Shown here: positions 1 to 10,513 of the stretch, piece by piece | Numbering within the stretch: position 1 is the first letter of the stretch | Layout: each line of letters begins with the position of its first letter | Source of the DNA: an uncultured Prevotella sp. | GTDB lineage: Bacteria; Bacteroidota; Bacteroidia; Bacteroidales; Bacteroidaceae | DNA length: 64,000 nt | Reading direction: 5' to 3' | NCBI GenBank assembly: GCA_900315765.1 | Contig: ONAK01000004.1 | Coordinates: 39,847-103,846, forward strand | Notes under the pieces: generated by a model | What the model was told of the DNA's origin: nothing | The model's database searches: none | Seen by the model: the letters and a program-made list of their open reading frames with translations, nothing else | Position numbers and translations under genes: made by a program

Positions 1-975
1 GGCATGCTCAGCCAGACTCATGGATTTTACGGTCTCCTCGAACTTCTCCTGAGTAGCCTTCATCTCCTTCTTCTTTGGACCATTGATGACTACAGTGGCC
101 TTGGGGAATGGTGTGGGGTTGAACACCTCGGCCACCATCTCGAGCTCACGGTCCTGGCGCATCTGACCGGCAAACTCGTACTCGTACTTGAGCTGGAGCT
201 TATCGGTAGGTGTGCCCGGATGAAGGTCGATCTGCGACAGTCCATCCTTGGCTGAGTTAACGAAACTATAGTTCATGCCATCCATAAAGCGGAAGTCTAG
301 ACTCGTTACGGGCTTACCCTTATAGGTAATGAGCAGGTCGACCACGTTCTCCTCGACCTTGGCAATCTCGGTCTTGATGTTACCAAGGATATGATTGATC
401 TGCTCAGGAATCCAAACAGTAAGCGTTTGTTTGATACCATCCTGATCGATCTTTACGGCATTGGGGTGCTGCAGACTCTTAAGCAGACACAGGGCCCAGT
501 AATAGTTGCGCAGGGCATCATCGATACGAGCCTCACGCTCAGCATTCTGAGCCGTGTAGACATAGCTCAAGATGCGATCCTCACGCTCCTGAAACACCTT
601 CTCGAGTTCGCTCTTGTGGATATAGCGCACCACATAAGCCTCGGGCTCATGGCTAATCCACAAGCTCTTGGTGTTGTTCAGACTACCAGCAGAATAAGTA
701 CGCACCACGGCCTCCATGGCAGTCTTTGAGTCGACCTTATCGCCATCGGCAATCTGCTGCATGTCGAGATTGGTCTCACTCTGCACGGTGACTGATATCT
801 TGCTGATCAGGTCGTTGAGTGCACCCTGATTCGCCTTCGAGTCAGTGGTGTTACGTCCCTCACCCCAGATGTAATTCTCGTCGGCCTGAATCTTGGCCAA
901 CTGTTCAAGAGGTGTCTGAGCTGCCACCCAGAGAGGCAGCAGCATCAGACAAAAAGTTCCAACTAATTTTCTCAT
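1..975 (-). CDS. exported LPP20-like protein, C-terminus beyond left edge
   Basis: This frame is open from an ATG at 975 through the left edge, so 325 codons are visible and the C-terminus is missing. Residues 1-19 form a signal peptide (MRKLVGTFCLMLLPLWVAAQ). The region after it (about 20-110) resembles an LPP20-type domain: a short helix, then a segment on flagging/transforming an exported lipoprotein-like fold ending in a strand with SVTVQSETNL. The remainder is mixed alpha/beta with no motif I can name. It is the last visible gene of a four-gene minus-strand unit, 16 nt after the giant repeat protein, so it probably acts in the periplasm or outer membrane with those partners. The family call is tentative; the export call is firm. 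Confidence 0.6.
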   Translation of the reverse strand, partial: MRKLVGTFCLMLLPLWVAAQTPLEQLAKIQADENYIWGEGRNTTDSKANQGALNDLISKISVTVQSETNLDMQQIADGDKVDSKTAMEAVVRTYSAGSLNNTKSLWISHEPEAYVVRYIHKSELEKVFQEREDRILSYVYTAQNAEREARIDDALRNYYWALCLLKSLQHPNAVKIDQDGIKQTLTVWIPEQINHILGNIKTEIAKVEENVVDLLITYKGKPVTSLDFRFMDGMNYSFVNSAKDGLSQIDLHPGTPTDKLQLKYEYEFAGQMRQDRELEMVAEVFNPTPFPKATVVINGPKKKEMKATQEKFEETVKSMSLAEHA

Positions 976-991
976 ATTAATTCATTCTTAA

Positions 992-3900
992 TTATTTTAC
1001 TACCATGCTCTTGCCGTTGACGATGTAAACGCCCTTAGCAAGACCCTTGAGAGCATCCTCCTCGGCAGCTTCCTTTACAAGGACACCTGAGAGGCTGTAA
1101 ACCTTAACCATCTTACCGGTGGTCTGCTGGTTAACGGTCTCGATAGGTGTAGTGTCCTCATCGCCATCAGGATCAGCAGTAAAGCCACGGGCAACGCCAA
1201 GCATACTACGTGTAGTAGACTGACTGATCACGTAGGCCTCGAATGGACGAAGTGCTCTGCCACTGCTCTTTACGAAGATGCTACCAGCCTTATGACCGTC
1301 GGTTTCCTCGGTGTTAAGCAGCATGAAACCATCGGTATCGTCATTGTTCATGAAGTTAGCATAGAGCGTGTTAACACCCTTCTGAATAGCCTGAGGCTCG
1401 GTTACAGGCACCCAGATATTAGTAGCAGAGAATGTAACATTTCCACCAAGGCGATAACGTGTGGCATAGCCATCGTTGTTAGGCATACAGATGATGTATG
1501 GCTTGTTGGCCTCGATATATTTTACATCCTGGAAACCAATATCAGTAAGCTCGCGCAACCAGAATGGCTTGTACTGGTCTCTCTCGGCAAGACTATCGTA
1601 CTCAGCAAATGGTTTCAACTCACCCTTAGACTCATGAACAAAGCGGCTGCACTCGAATGGCAATGCTATCGTCTCCCAACCATAGCCCTCGCCCGACTCG
1701 AGCTTGAAGTTATGCGTATAGGTAATGTTCTGTGTATAGAAGTTCTGTGGACAGTAGAAGTTATTACCCTCGCCATCGCTCAGATAGATATTCTTAGCTG
1801 TACCATTTACAATGATGTTACGAGCCGAAGAGTTTGTTGGAGCAGCATCCTCTGAAGGAACGAACAGCAACAGGTTAGGATTGACATCATCATCAAATGC
1901 ATTGTCGGGGAGCTTAGCTGTTGTATTCCAAATCACAGCTGCCAGGTTTTCACATCCAGAGAAGATGTTATTACCAATCTTACCCAATCCGTTAGGCGAT
2001 GAGAACTCCAACAGAGGCATGTTAGCAAATGCATTATCAGGAATAGTACCATCGTCAACTGTAGCTTCACTCAAATTGAGGCGCTTAAGAGATGTCATCT
2101 TTGTCTTGATATAAGACATATCATCTGAATTGATAGGTCCAGTAACCTTGAACTCTGTGATATTTTCCGGATCCTTCTTCCATCCCATAGAAGTTTCCAA
2201 TCCACCAGCCTTCTCAGATGTGGCACCAGTCTCACCTGCATACGAATCAATACTAATCTCTAAGACCTCTGATTCCATTCGATAAGAACCTGTGGCAATA
2301 GCCATAATCTTTCCGACTGCATCAATCTCGATCTCGCCGTCGTACTTATATACATTATTATACCAGTTATTGGTATTGTCGTAAGGACGGCTTCCATTAG
2401 TTGTATACCAAATGGTATTACCATCATCACTCTTGAGTTTCAAGGTGTGGCCATCGTAGGATTCCTTTTCAACCTGACACTTTACCAGATCACCTACCCA
2501 GTTACTAGCAGTGGTAGAATTATAACCAGTCTTCTCTGCAAGTACATAAATATTTCCATTATACTTCAAGTCGAACGGTCCAGAATATACATGAGGATAA
2601 GTCATAGAATATGTTCCCTCAGCCTCATACTGATACTTGAATGTCACTCCTGGAGTTGTAGAAGAAATAGTCATCTTAGTTCCATCGAGCGAGAAGTTAA
2701 TATCGCGCACATTGAAGTTATTATAATTACGCTCGTTGATAGAAGAATTCAATTTTCCATTTGCAACCGCAATTGCCTTAATAGTAACATTACCTGTAAG
2801 TTTTATCTTATTTACGAATTTCGTACTCAAAGTAGTAGGATCTGTTCCATCAAGTGTATAATAAATAGTCTCACCATCTGCTCCTGGGGTTATTGTCATT
2901 GTGGTGTCAGCAGCAATGGTAATGGTTGGAGTCTTACAAGTATAGTTACTCGTATAGATATAACCAGAGTATGCTCTCTCTGAATTAGAATAACCACTTC
3001 TTACAGCACTTGCATATATACGGTCACCATTCTGAATTTCAAACGGAGCTTTATACTCAGCATTAGCAGGTACATTGTCAGAATTAAAGTCATTGATTCC
3101 ATAATGAATGGTTGCTTTATTATCTTCACAAGTAATGCGAACCATCATTTTATTATTTGCAACATATGGCTCAATTATAACATCAGACACCCTAAACCAA
3201 TTAATATTAATATCACTAACAGAAGAGTTATACATACCACTCTTAGCAGCCATAAACTTATACGAATCATTACGAGTACATGTAATCTCACTACCAGTAA
3301 GTTTATTGCTTGATGTAGTAGGATTTGTTCCGTCGGTAGTATAATAGATATCAGCGCCCTCAGTTTCTGTGGTCACCGTTATCACATGCGTTATATCATT
3401 TGTATATATAGCAGGCTGTCTAACCGTATAATTATCAGTAGAGACACGATACCCTCTCCTAATAGAGCTAACACGACCTTCTTTCTTTGCAATAGCATAA
3501 ACATATGCGCCATAAGCCACGTCAAAGGTGTCGGTATATACGGTATTGCCATATTCATCATTTATACCATACTCAATAGTAGCACCTTCCTCAGCCTCAA
3601 GAACCATTCTATATGTACCTTCGGCATCACCAAGAACTGGACGGAACTTAACATCAGATAAGCGGAACCAATCATCAAGATTTCTTTGCGATACATACGA
3701 GTTTGCATAAGTTACAACTTGACCATCAACCTCTTCTGCATCTCGTGCAGTGATTGCATTAATAGTACAGTTTTCTTCTGGAGAGAAAGGTTCTGTATAC
3801 TTTGTACTTGCAGTATTTGGCGTAGTACCATCGAGAGTATAATATATAGAGCCATTAGTCTCAGATGTTTCCATTGATACTGTTCTATTCTCATTATTAA

Positions 3901-6900
3901 TATAAATAGAAGGCTGAGAGCACTGTGTATAAGCAGAATATGAGATTGCTGCAGATCCCCATTTAGAATCGTTGAACTTATTCTTGCCGGCTCTGAAGTA
4001 TATGTAGTTTCCATCATTTGCCTCTATAGGATCTGTATATACCAAATCTCCATAATAACCTACACCATAATAAATTGTTGCACCTGGTGTCTCAGTTGTC
4101 AACTTCATCTTTGGCTGACCATGATCAAATATCTGTTCAGCAACTACATCTGCACAATAGAATCCCGTATAATTGTTACTATTTATTTCAGAATACAACT
4201 TTCTATCTGCAACAGCAATTGCCCGAATATTCGTATTCTCGGTCAACTTAAACTTCTCAGTAAACTTCTTACTTGCTATAGTTGGTTCTGCGCCATCAAG
4301 AGTATAATAGAACACAGCATCATCATCTCCTGTTATTGTTACCATAGTATCTGCGGCAACAGTAATAGTAGGTATATTGCTCCTAAAATTATAGTCATAT
4401 ACATAACCATAACTTGAAGTATAAGCATTGTTATAGCCATCCTTCATCGCACTGGCATAGATATAAGCACCATTATTAATCTTAAACGGTTCCTTATACT
4501 CTGCATTAGCAGTAAGATCATTTGAGTTGAAATTATTAGAACCTACACCATAATAAATTTTAGCATCAGGATCTTCGCAGGTCAACTCAACCTTTAGTTC
4601 ATTGTTTTCGCCATATGGTGTTATCACAACCTGAGGAACCCTGAACCAATCAACCTTATAAGATGTTACGGATGAATTGTACATTCCTTCCTTAATGGCA
4701 ATAAACTTATATTGGTCATTTCGCGTTACAGTAATCTTACCACCAACCAGCAAACTACTTTCGGCTGTAGGATCCTCACCTGAAGTAGTATAATAGATTG
4801 AAGCGCCCTCAGTACCTGATTGTACAGTTATTTCACGAGTTTCTTCATTAACATTAATACTTGGTTGGTTAACAGTATAGTTGTTTGTTACCACACGATA
4901 CTCAGACCAATAAGAGTCTACATAACCAGGTTTCCTGGCTATAGCATATACATAGTCACCTTCTGACACATTAAATGTATCTCTTGGTTCACGCGTATAA
5001 GTTACGCCACCATAAGTATTAATACCATATTCGATTGTTGCACCTTCTTCTGCATCCAGTGCCATCTTATACTCTCCTTCGGCCGTACCAAGGACAGGCA
5101 CAAACTTAACATTTTGTAAGCGGAACCAATCATCAAGTGTTGCGGATGTTACAGCAGAATTAATATAAGTTGTAGTAACTTCATCAACAGTCTCCGCATC
5201 TCTCGAAGTAATTGCATAAATTGTACAGTTCACTTCAGAAGTGAAAGGTTCTGTATACTTTGTACTTGCTGTTGTAGGCATAGAACCATCAACCGTATAA
5301 TAAATCACACCATTAGTCTCAGATGTTGTGATAGTAACAAGTTTTTTCTCGTTATCCAGAATAATCGATGGTTGGGCACAGCGAGTAGTTCCTTCAGGAT
5401 AATAAAAACGAGCGTCAACCCAGCTTGAGTTATTATATCCACTCTTCATAGCTATAGCATATATATGGTCACCACTATTGTAAGCAAAAGGCTCTGTATA
5501 TTCTGTATTATATTCAGGCGAATAGTAGTCACGTCCATTGATACCATAGCGGATAGTCGCCCCTTCGGTAGTAGTAGAAAGCTTAATAACAGCCTGACCA
5601 TTTATAACATCCTGTGTTATCACCACATCGGCACAAGCAAACCAGCTAATTGAAGTATTAGCCACATCTGACTTGAACTTACCATCCTTATGAGCGATTG
5701 CGTTTACCACACAATTACCTGTAATGGTGATTACACCTGTATACTTTTGTTCAGCCTTTACTGATGGTGTAGTTCCATCGAGAGTGTAATAAATGTCTGC
5801 ACCTTCATCAGAACTCAATGTCAGAGTCTTTGCTTCTTGATCAACTCCGATGGTTGGCTTTGATGTGGTAATATTTGAACGATAAGTATATAAAGATACA
5901 GAACTTGATGTGTTATAATTCTCTCTTTCAGTATAAGCCACGAAATATGAACCCTCATTTACCTCTACAGGAGCGGTATAGTTCAAAAAGTCACCAGAAC
6001 CAACACGATATTTATAATGTTCATTCTCTGGATCTGTACCAGTTACCGTTACTATCACAGTATTGCCATCAGGTTTTGAAGCAACATAAGTGATAGTTGG
6101 CTGAGAACAACTAAACCAATTAACAGTTCTTTCTGTAGACGAAGATGTGAACATTCCAGATTTCTTAGATACCGCAACGTATTTAAAGTTGCCATTCAAA
6201 GCTATCGGACTTGAGTAATTCTCTGTAGAAACCAATGTAGTATAATTTCCATCTGTATCTTTGGCATATTTCTTAACCTCAATAGTTGCACCTGCAGTAG
6301 AATTTGATATTGTCATCGTAGCAGAACCATTCTCACAAATGATTGTTGGAGCCTTACAACTCATAGATGCCCAATCGTAAGACTTTGAGAATATCTCAGA
6401 AGCATTCATTCCGGTCTTAGTAGCTATAGCCTTAATAGTATAGCCATTAGGATTCACATCAACTGTAGGAGCTGGTGTTGAACCTAATTCATTATAGATA
6501 GGCCATTCCGAAGGATCTGAGTTGTCAGTACCACTAAACACCTTATATCGAATTTGCGCTCCTTCAACATCTGCAGCAAACGACACCTTAACCAAAGTAT
6601 TAGTCTCATCAATAGTCTCGGTAGCAGTAAGCTTTACAGTCTCAAGCGTAGGGTCAGCAGGTACGACCTCTATCAAACGGTCAGAAAATGTATTCCAGCC
6701 AGTCTTTTCCTTATATGTGTTAAGTGTACCTTGCGGAACATAAATTCTAGACACATAATAAAAAGCATAATAGCTTAAGTTGATTGGTTCGGTCATTTTC
6801 GAATCAATCGTAGAACAATTAAATGCATATTCACCAATAGTAGTTTCTTTCTGGCCTAACCCTAAAGTTGCTGGTAACTCTACAGTTGTTGAACCAGGAT

Positions 6901-7822
6901 TCTTAAACCCATAAAAAGCATATTCTCCTATAGAAGTCAACGTACCAGGTAAAACCAACAAATTGTTGGTTGGGTTTAACTTACAGTTATAAAAAGCATA
7001 ATAACCAATTGTTACAAGACTTGCCGGCAACTCACACTTTTCCAGTTTAGAAGCATCATAAAATGCTGAATTGCCTATAGCAGTCAAAGTGCTTGGTAAT
7101 ATACACTCATACAAATTACTGTTCTGACGGAAAGCCTCATCCTCAATTGTTGTAACGCCCTCAGAAATAGTAACTTTTTCAAGATTATTATTATACCAGA
7201 AAGCATTTGATCCAATGGTTGTTACACCACTTGGTACTGTATACGTCTTGCCTGACTTAAGGTAAGGATAGAAAATAAGAGTATTCTTTGCCTTATTGAA
7301 CAAGACACCATCTATAGTAGCATAGTTGGGGTTATCTTCATCAACTTCTACAGCACCTATCACTCGTGCTCCATAAGAGGAACTGTATTTCGGGATAGTA
7401 ATAGACGTAACAGTTTTTGGAACGAATAGTGTTCTAATTGTATAGCTTACATTAGTCAAGTTAATAGAAGTGAAAGTAGCATTCTCTGGGAGTTTCAAAG
7501 AATTCAAAGCTCGCACATTCGACCAACTTATATCAGATGCCTGAGAAATAGAAGATGACAATACTAAATCTACCTCATTACCATAGTACCATCTATCAAT
7601 CTTTGTGACACTATAATCAACATCATTATATGTAACTGTAGCCGGTATAACCACTTCTCCAGTCAGTTTCTTTACGCTACTACTATCTTGATATACAGTT
7701 GCATACGGTGTTGTAGCGGTATCATATATCCTATAAGTAATCGTACCTGTCTTGTACGTAACATATGCCCAAGTACTTACCGACGAGAGCAGGGCTACTA
7801 TCAATAATATATATTTTTTCAT
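992..7822 (-). CDS. giant secreted LRR/chitobiase-like repeat protein with T9SS-like C-terminal tail
   Basis: This is a 2276-residue surface or secreted protein. Residues 1-19 are a signal peptide. About 90-380 are BspA-type leucine-rich repeats (repeated 'IG..AF..C..L..V..P.' units). About 390-1800 are many 80-100 residue beta-sandwich modules of the chitobiase C-terminal type, each with a core like IYYTLDGTTP followed by KYTEP and a link containing W-F. About 1220-1700 is a second copy of about 730-1219, a large internal tandem duplication. A short LRR stretch follows (about 1900-1980), then a Bacteroidetes-type C-terminal domain. The last 40 residues (VYSLSG...GVYIVNGKSMVVK) match the look of a T9SS type A sorting tail. 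PorQ of that system is encoded at 45.6 kb. A binding or adhesive role is inferred; no catalytic motif is visible. The module region is visibly more AT-rich than its neighbours. Confidence 0.85.
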   Translation of the reverse strand: MKKYILLIVALLSSVSTWAYVTYKTGTITYRIYDTATTPYATVYQDSSSVKKLTGEVVIPATVTYNDVDYSVTKIDRWYYGNEVDLVLSSSISQASDISWSNVRALNSLKLPENATFTSINLTNVSYTIRTLFVPKTVTSITIPKYSSSYGARVIGAVEVDEDNPNYATIDGVLFNKAKNTLIFYPYLKSGKTYTVPSGVTTIGSNAFWYNNNLEKVTISEGVTTIEDEAFRQNSNLYECILPSTLTAIGNSAFYDASKLEKCELPASLVTIGYYAFYNCKLNPTNNLLVLPGTLTSIGEYAFYGFKNPGSTTVELPATLGLGQKETTIGEYAFNCSTIDSKMTEPINLSYYAFYYVSRIYVPQGTLNTYKEKTGWNTFSDRLIEVVPADPTLETVKLTATETIDETNTLVKVSFAADVEGAQIRYKVFSGTDNSDPSEWPIYNELGSTPAPTVDVNPNGYTIKAIATKTGMNASEIFSKSYDWASMSCKAPTIICENGSATMTISNSTAGATIEVKKYAKDTDGNYTTLVSTENYSSPIALNGNFKYVAVSKKSGMFTSSSTERTVNWFSCSQPTITYVASKPDGNTVIVTVTGTDPENEHYKYRVGSGDFLNYTAPVEVNEGSYFVAYTERENYNTSSSVSLYTYRSNITTSKPTIGVDQEAKTLTLSSDEGADIYYTLDGTTPSVKAEQKYTGVITITGNCVVNAIAHKDGKFKSDVANTSISWFACADVVITQDVINGQAVIKLSTTTEGATIRYGINGRDYYSPEYNTEYTEPFAYNSGDHIYAIAMKSGYNNSSWVDARFYYPEGTTRCAQPSIILDNEKKLVTITTSETNGVIYYTVDGSMPTTASTKYTEPFTSEVNCTIYAITSRDAETVDEVTTTYINSAVTSATLDDWFRLQNVKFVPVLGTAEGEYKMALDAEEGATIEYGINTYGGVTYTREPRDTFNVSEGDYVYAIARKPGYVDSYWSEYRVVTNNYTVNQPSINVNEETREITVQSGTEGASIYYTTSGEDPTAESSLLVGGKITVTRNDQYKFIAIKEGMYNSSVTSYKVDWFRVPQVVITPYGENNELKVELTCEDPDAKIYYGVGSNNFNSNDLTANAEYKEPFKINNGAYIYASAMKDGYNNAYTSSYGYVYDYNFRSNIPTITVAADTMVTITGDDDAVFYYTLDGAEPTIASKKFTEKFKLTENTNIRAIAVADRKLYSEINSNNYTGFYCADVVAEQIFDHGQPKMKLTTETPGATIYYGVGYYGDLVYTDPIEANDGNYIYFRAGKNKFNDSKWGSAAISYSAYTQCSQPSIYINNENRTVSMETSETNGSIYYTLDGTTPNTASTKYTEPFSPEENCTINAITARDAEEVDGQVVTYANSYVSQRNLDDWFRLSDVKFRPVLGDAEGTYRMVLEAEEGATIEYGINDEYGNTVYTDTFDVAYGAYVYAIAKKEGRVSSIRRGYRVSTDNYTVRQPAIYTNDITHVITVTTETEGADIYYTTDGTNPTTSSNKLTGSEITCTRNDSYKFMAAKSGMYNSSVSDININWFRVSDVIIEPYVANNKMMVRITCEDNKATIHYGINDFNSDNVPANAEYKAPFEIQNGDRIYASAVRSGYSNSERAYSGYIYTSNYTCKTPTITIAADTTMTITPGADGETIYYTLDGTDPTTLSTKFVNKIKLTGNVTIKAIAVANGKLNSSINERNYNNFNVRDINFSLDGTKMTISSTTPGVTFKYQYEAEGTYSMTYPHVYSGPFDLKYNGNIYVLAEKTGYNSTTASNWVGDLVKCQVEKESYDGHTLKLKSDDGNTIWYTTNGSRPYDNTNNWYNNVYKYDGEIEIDAVGKIMAIATGSYRMESEVLEISIDSYAGETGATSEKAGGLETSMGWKKDPENITEFKVTGPINSDDMSYIKTKMTSLKRLNLSEATVDDGTIPDNAFANMPLLEFSSPNGLGKIGNNIFSGCENLAAVIWNTTAKLPDNAFDDDVNPNLLLFVPSEDAAPTNSSARNIIVNGTAKNIYLSDGEGNNFYCPQNFYTQNITYTHNFKLESGEGYGWETIALPFECSRFVHESKGELKPFAEYDSLAERDQYKPFWLRELTDIGFQDVKYIEANKPYIICMPNNDGYATRYRLGGNVTFSATNIWVPVTEPQAIQKGVNTLYANFMNNDDTDGFMLLNTEETDGHKAGSIFVKSSGRALRPFEAYVISQSTTRSMLGVARGFTADPDGDEDTTPIETVNQQTTGKMVKVYSLSGVLVKEAAEEDALKGLAKGVYIVNGKSMVVK

Positions 7823-7857
7823 AACGTTAATTCTTTAAATGGTTAGTATTTCCGTTA

Positions 7858-8898
7858 TTATCTTCTCGTAAGACTTGGTGAAGAATTGTCATCATTGCCT
7901 GGAGTTGCACCCGGCAGAGTGACTGGGTAGTCTTCGCTATAAGTAGTACCAACTACAGTTGTGGCATAAGCACATATATAATAGGTGTAGCCATCTTCCT
8001 GCTTTGTAGTGGTAGAGAAAGTAGTCTCTTTGACAGAGCCTTCTAACAACATGGATTTCTTTTCGCGAGGTTTAGGATCACGACTGATACAATATCCATA
8101 GTCTGTAAGATTGTATTTGCTTCCAGATGAAACCTTACCATTAATAGAAATAGTAACACCATCCTCACCTACAGTGCCCTCGATAGTTGCAGTAGGTAAT
8201 GGTGCTGCATTCTGCTCGACAATCATAGAGATGAACTCCTGCTGGCCTGCCTTGTTGGATGTTGCAACAATAATAGCAGCAGTACGCTTAACACTTGTCT
8301 GATTATCGGTTATTACGATTGTGAAGTGTCCATTGCCAGTACCCTTTTCATCAGCAAGATAGCACCAAGGATTTCGGTCTTCCTCGTCTGTCTCAAAGAT
8401 TACATCGGCTTCCCAGGTGGTATTACACTTAATAGTAATAGACTTGGAAATTTCCTCGTAAGGAGCAGTGAATTTCTCGCCTTCAAGATTCTCGAACTCA
8501 AGCTCTGCCTGGAAGTCACCTGCCGACTGGGTTACAGTACAAGCGCGGGGCAGAGAACCATCATCGGCCGAGAAGTTAAGAACAACCACGCGGTCGCTCT
8601 CGGTATTGTTAACAGAGCTCTCGATAGTCACTACGGTATTTCCTGTACCCTCGGTAGGGGTAACAATCAAATCGGTCCAGCTACCTTTATCGTATGACAC
8701 CTTCCAGTGACAGTTTGAGGTAACATCAACTGTAGCAGCCTGTGAGTTTCCCGACATTGAAATCTTTGAAGAAACCACGATGTAGTTGCTGCTCACGGTA
8801 TTCTCATCGTTTGCATCATCATTGCTGGTGCAGGCAGAGAACACACATGTGGCTGCGAGCAGAGCTCCGAGCCAATAGCTTTTTCTTACTATATTCAT
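7858..8898 (-). CDS. BACON-domain lipoprotein
   Basis: The 346-residue protein starts with a lipoprotein signal (VFSAC; the Cys near residue 23 would be lipidated). It carries two BACON-like beta-sandwich domains. The first is at about 40-120, with the pattern W-x-V-S-Y...WTDLIVTPTEGTGNTVVTIE followed by a VVVLNFSADDG strand. The second is at about 135-230. A fibronectin-like C-terminal domain follows at about 235-335 (YNLTDYGYCIS...TYYICAYATT). In Bacteroidota, BACON domains are usually found on surface or periplasmic proteins that bind glycans or other proteins. It lies 34 nt downstream of the PEGA protein and 35 nt upstream of the giant LRR protein, so the three are very likely co-transcribed. 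The specific ligand cannot be read from sequence. Confidence 0.8.
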   Translation of the reverse strand: MNIVRKSYWLGALLAATCVFSACTSNDDANDENTVSSNYIVVSSKISMSGNSQAATVDVTSNCHWKVSYDKGSWTDLIVTPTEGTGNTVVTIESSVNNTESDRVVVLNFSADDGSLPRACTVTQSAGDFQAELEFENLEGEKFTAPYEEISKSITIKCNTTWEADVIFETDEEDRNPWCYLADEKGTGNGHFTIVITDNQTSVKRTAAIIVATSNKAGQQEFISMIVEQNAAPLPTATIEGTVGEDGVTISINGKVSSGSKYNLTDYGYCISRDPKPREKKSMLLEGSVKETTFSTTTKQEDGYTYYICAYATTVVGTTYSEDYPVTLPGATPGNDDNSSPSLTRR

Positions 8899-8932
8899 AA
8901 TCTTCTGTATTTTTAGCTATTAATAATCCTAA

Positions 8933-10474
8933 TCAGAACGCAAGAATCAATCCTGCCTGAACGCCTATAGTCGTAGTACTGAAACCTGCTGCTTCGGCAA
9001 TCTTGTTGAAGGTCTCATCCGACTTTAGTCCAATGCCTAACTCGGGCGCTGCAAAGAGATAAACATGCTGGGTGGGCACAAACAGCAACTTGGCTCCGAT
9101 AGTAAGAGCCTGCTGCGAAGCACCATCGCCATACATCTTAGTTCCGGCTTTCTGTACACCCTTCAACTGATTCATGCTCCATCCAATCTGAGGCACAAAT
9201 CCGATACGGCGCATCAAAGCAATCTGATAACCATATTTTACCTGTATTGAATTCATCTTATAGGTGATACGATTGATCTCATCGGCAGCAGAAGTGTTGC
9301 TGGTCCAATAAGCAACCTTAGACTCAGTGTTACCGAAAGTATAACTTACCTGGAAATCGTTATTTCCAAGAACCATACCTAAAATACCAGTAAATCCACC
9401 GAGGCTGCGTACATTGATACCTCCTCCGAAGTAGAATGCACTTGGTCGTACATACGAGATGGGAACCATGTTGACAGTATCGGCAACTGTCTCGTTATGA
9501 AGCACATCGTATGCTTTAGTCTGTGGTATATAGCCACGTAGAGAATAGCTGATTTCGTGAGGACCTACTGGCAGGGTTACCGTCTCACCTGCAACCATCA
9601 TGTTTTTACCATCAAGCAGAGCGGTGGTTGTTACAGGGAAGGTTACAATGTTCAGGAATCCTGAGTGAGGAATAGGAGGTGCAGCCTTGAACTCGTTCAT
9701 CTGCTGGCGCTTTACCTCGAAAGTACTCTTTACAGAATCACAATCGGCCTTGCGTGTCTCAACAGTATAGTTTCCTTCGCGGAGCTGGGTACTCCAACTG
9801 CCTGTACCAACCAGGCTTCCCTCGAAATAAATATCTGCCTTATTATCAACTGTTACCTTTACATCACCAAACAGGTGACTGATGTTTTGCATCTCAACAT
9901 TGAATACGTTTGTCTTCTTCTCATCATTAGGCATGATGTAGATAGTGTCACTGCCCTCAAAACGGTCGTTTGATGCAGTCACAATGTGACGTCCAAAGTT
10001 TAGGTATTTGTTGTAAATAGGAGCACGGCCCAGATTCTCACCATCCACATAAACAAGCGAGCGGGCCATAGAAGTTGTGATTGTTGCATAACGACCGGTA
10101 CCGATATCGAGCAGCATCTCGTAGGTACGGCCTCCCTGAATTGAAACAGGATAGTAATAATCACGTAGCATACCGAATACAGGGTGGCTGATAGTCAGCT
10201 TCTGTGCTCTTGGGGGTACATACAGCCACAGCTCAGCGGCTTTTTGTTCTGTACCAACGATTCCAAGCGAACCACCATCAAAATGGAAGCCCTTTTCAGG
10301 GGATACAATCTTGATGAGGGCTGCCTTATCACCATTTTGGTCTCGGCGTTCTGTACCACGGGTATTTGCGGTAAGGTCGGTCTCCAACAGCTTAAAACTA
10401 ACGACATGAAGGCCGTCAGCACTAGCACTGATGGTTGCCATAAACGCCACGATAACAAGTAGCAGTTTGTTCAT
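8933..10474 (-). CDS. PEGA-domain outer-membrane protein
   Basis: I start this 513-residue protein at the ATG at 10474 (MNKLLLVIVAFM...), which opens a signal peptide; another ATG lies two codons upstream. After a beta-rich N-terminal region, residues about 130-310 hold PEGA-like repeats, each with a strand such as LVYVDGENLGRAPIY or DIYFEGSLVGTGSW ending in a conserved G-x-Y or GPHEI turn. The last 170 residues (from FYFGGGINVRSLGG to the terminal GVQAGLILAF) have alternating residues and a terminal Phe typical of outer-membrane beta-barrels. It is first in the four-gene unit running down to the left edge, and a TAACTTTG element at 10514-10521 suits its promoter. PEGA domains often occur in surface-exposed or S-layer-associated proteins; the function here is unknown. 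Confidence 0.75.
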   Translation of the reverse strand: MNKLLLVIVAFMATISASADGLHVVSFKLLETDLTANTRGTERRDQNGDKAALIKIVSPEKGFHFDGGSLGIVGTEQKAAELWLYVPPRAQKLTISHPVFGMLRDYYYPVSIQGGRTYEMLLDIGTGRYATITTSMARSLVYVDGENLGRAPIYNKYLNFGRHIVTASNDRFEGSDTIYIMPNDEKKTNVFNVEMQNISHLFGDVKVTVDNKADIYFEGSLVGTGSWSTQLREGNYTVETRKADCDSVKSTFEVKRQQMNEFKAAPPIPHSGFLNIVTFPVTTTALLDGKNMMVAGETVTLPVGPHEISYSLRGYIPQTKAYDVLHNETVADTVNMVPISYVRPSAFYFGGGINVRSLGGFTGILGMVLGNNDFQVSYTFGNTESKVAYWTSNTSAADEINRITYKMNSIQVKYGYQIALMRRIGFVPQIGWSMNQLKGVQKAGTKMYGDGASQQALTIGAKLLFVPTQHVYLFAAPELGIGLKSDETFNKIAEAAGFSTTTIGVQAGLILAF

Positions 10475-10513
10475 ATGCATTTATAGTTTTGATAAAAGTA
10501 TACTCTATGGGGG

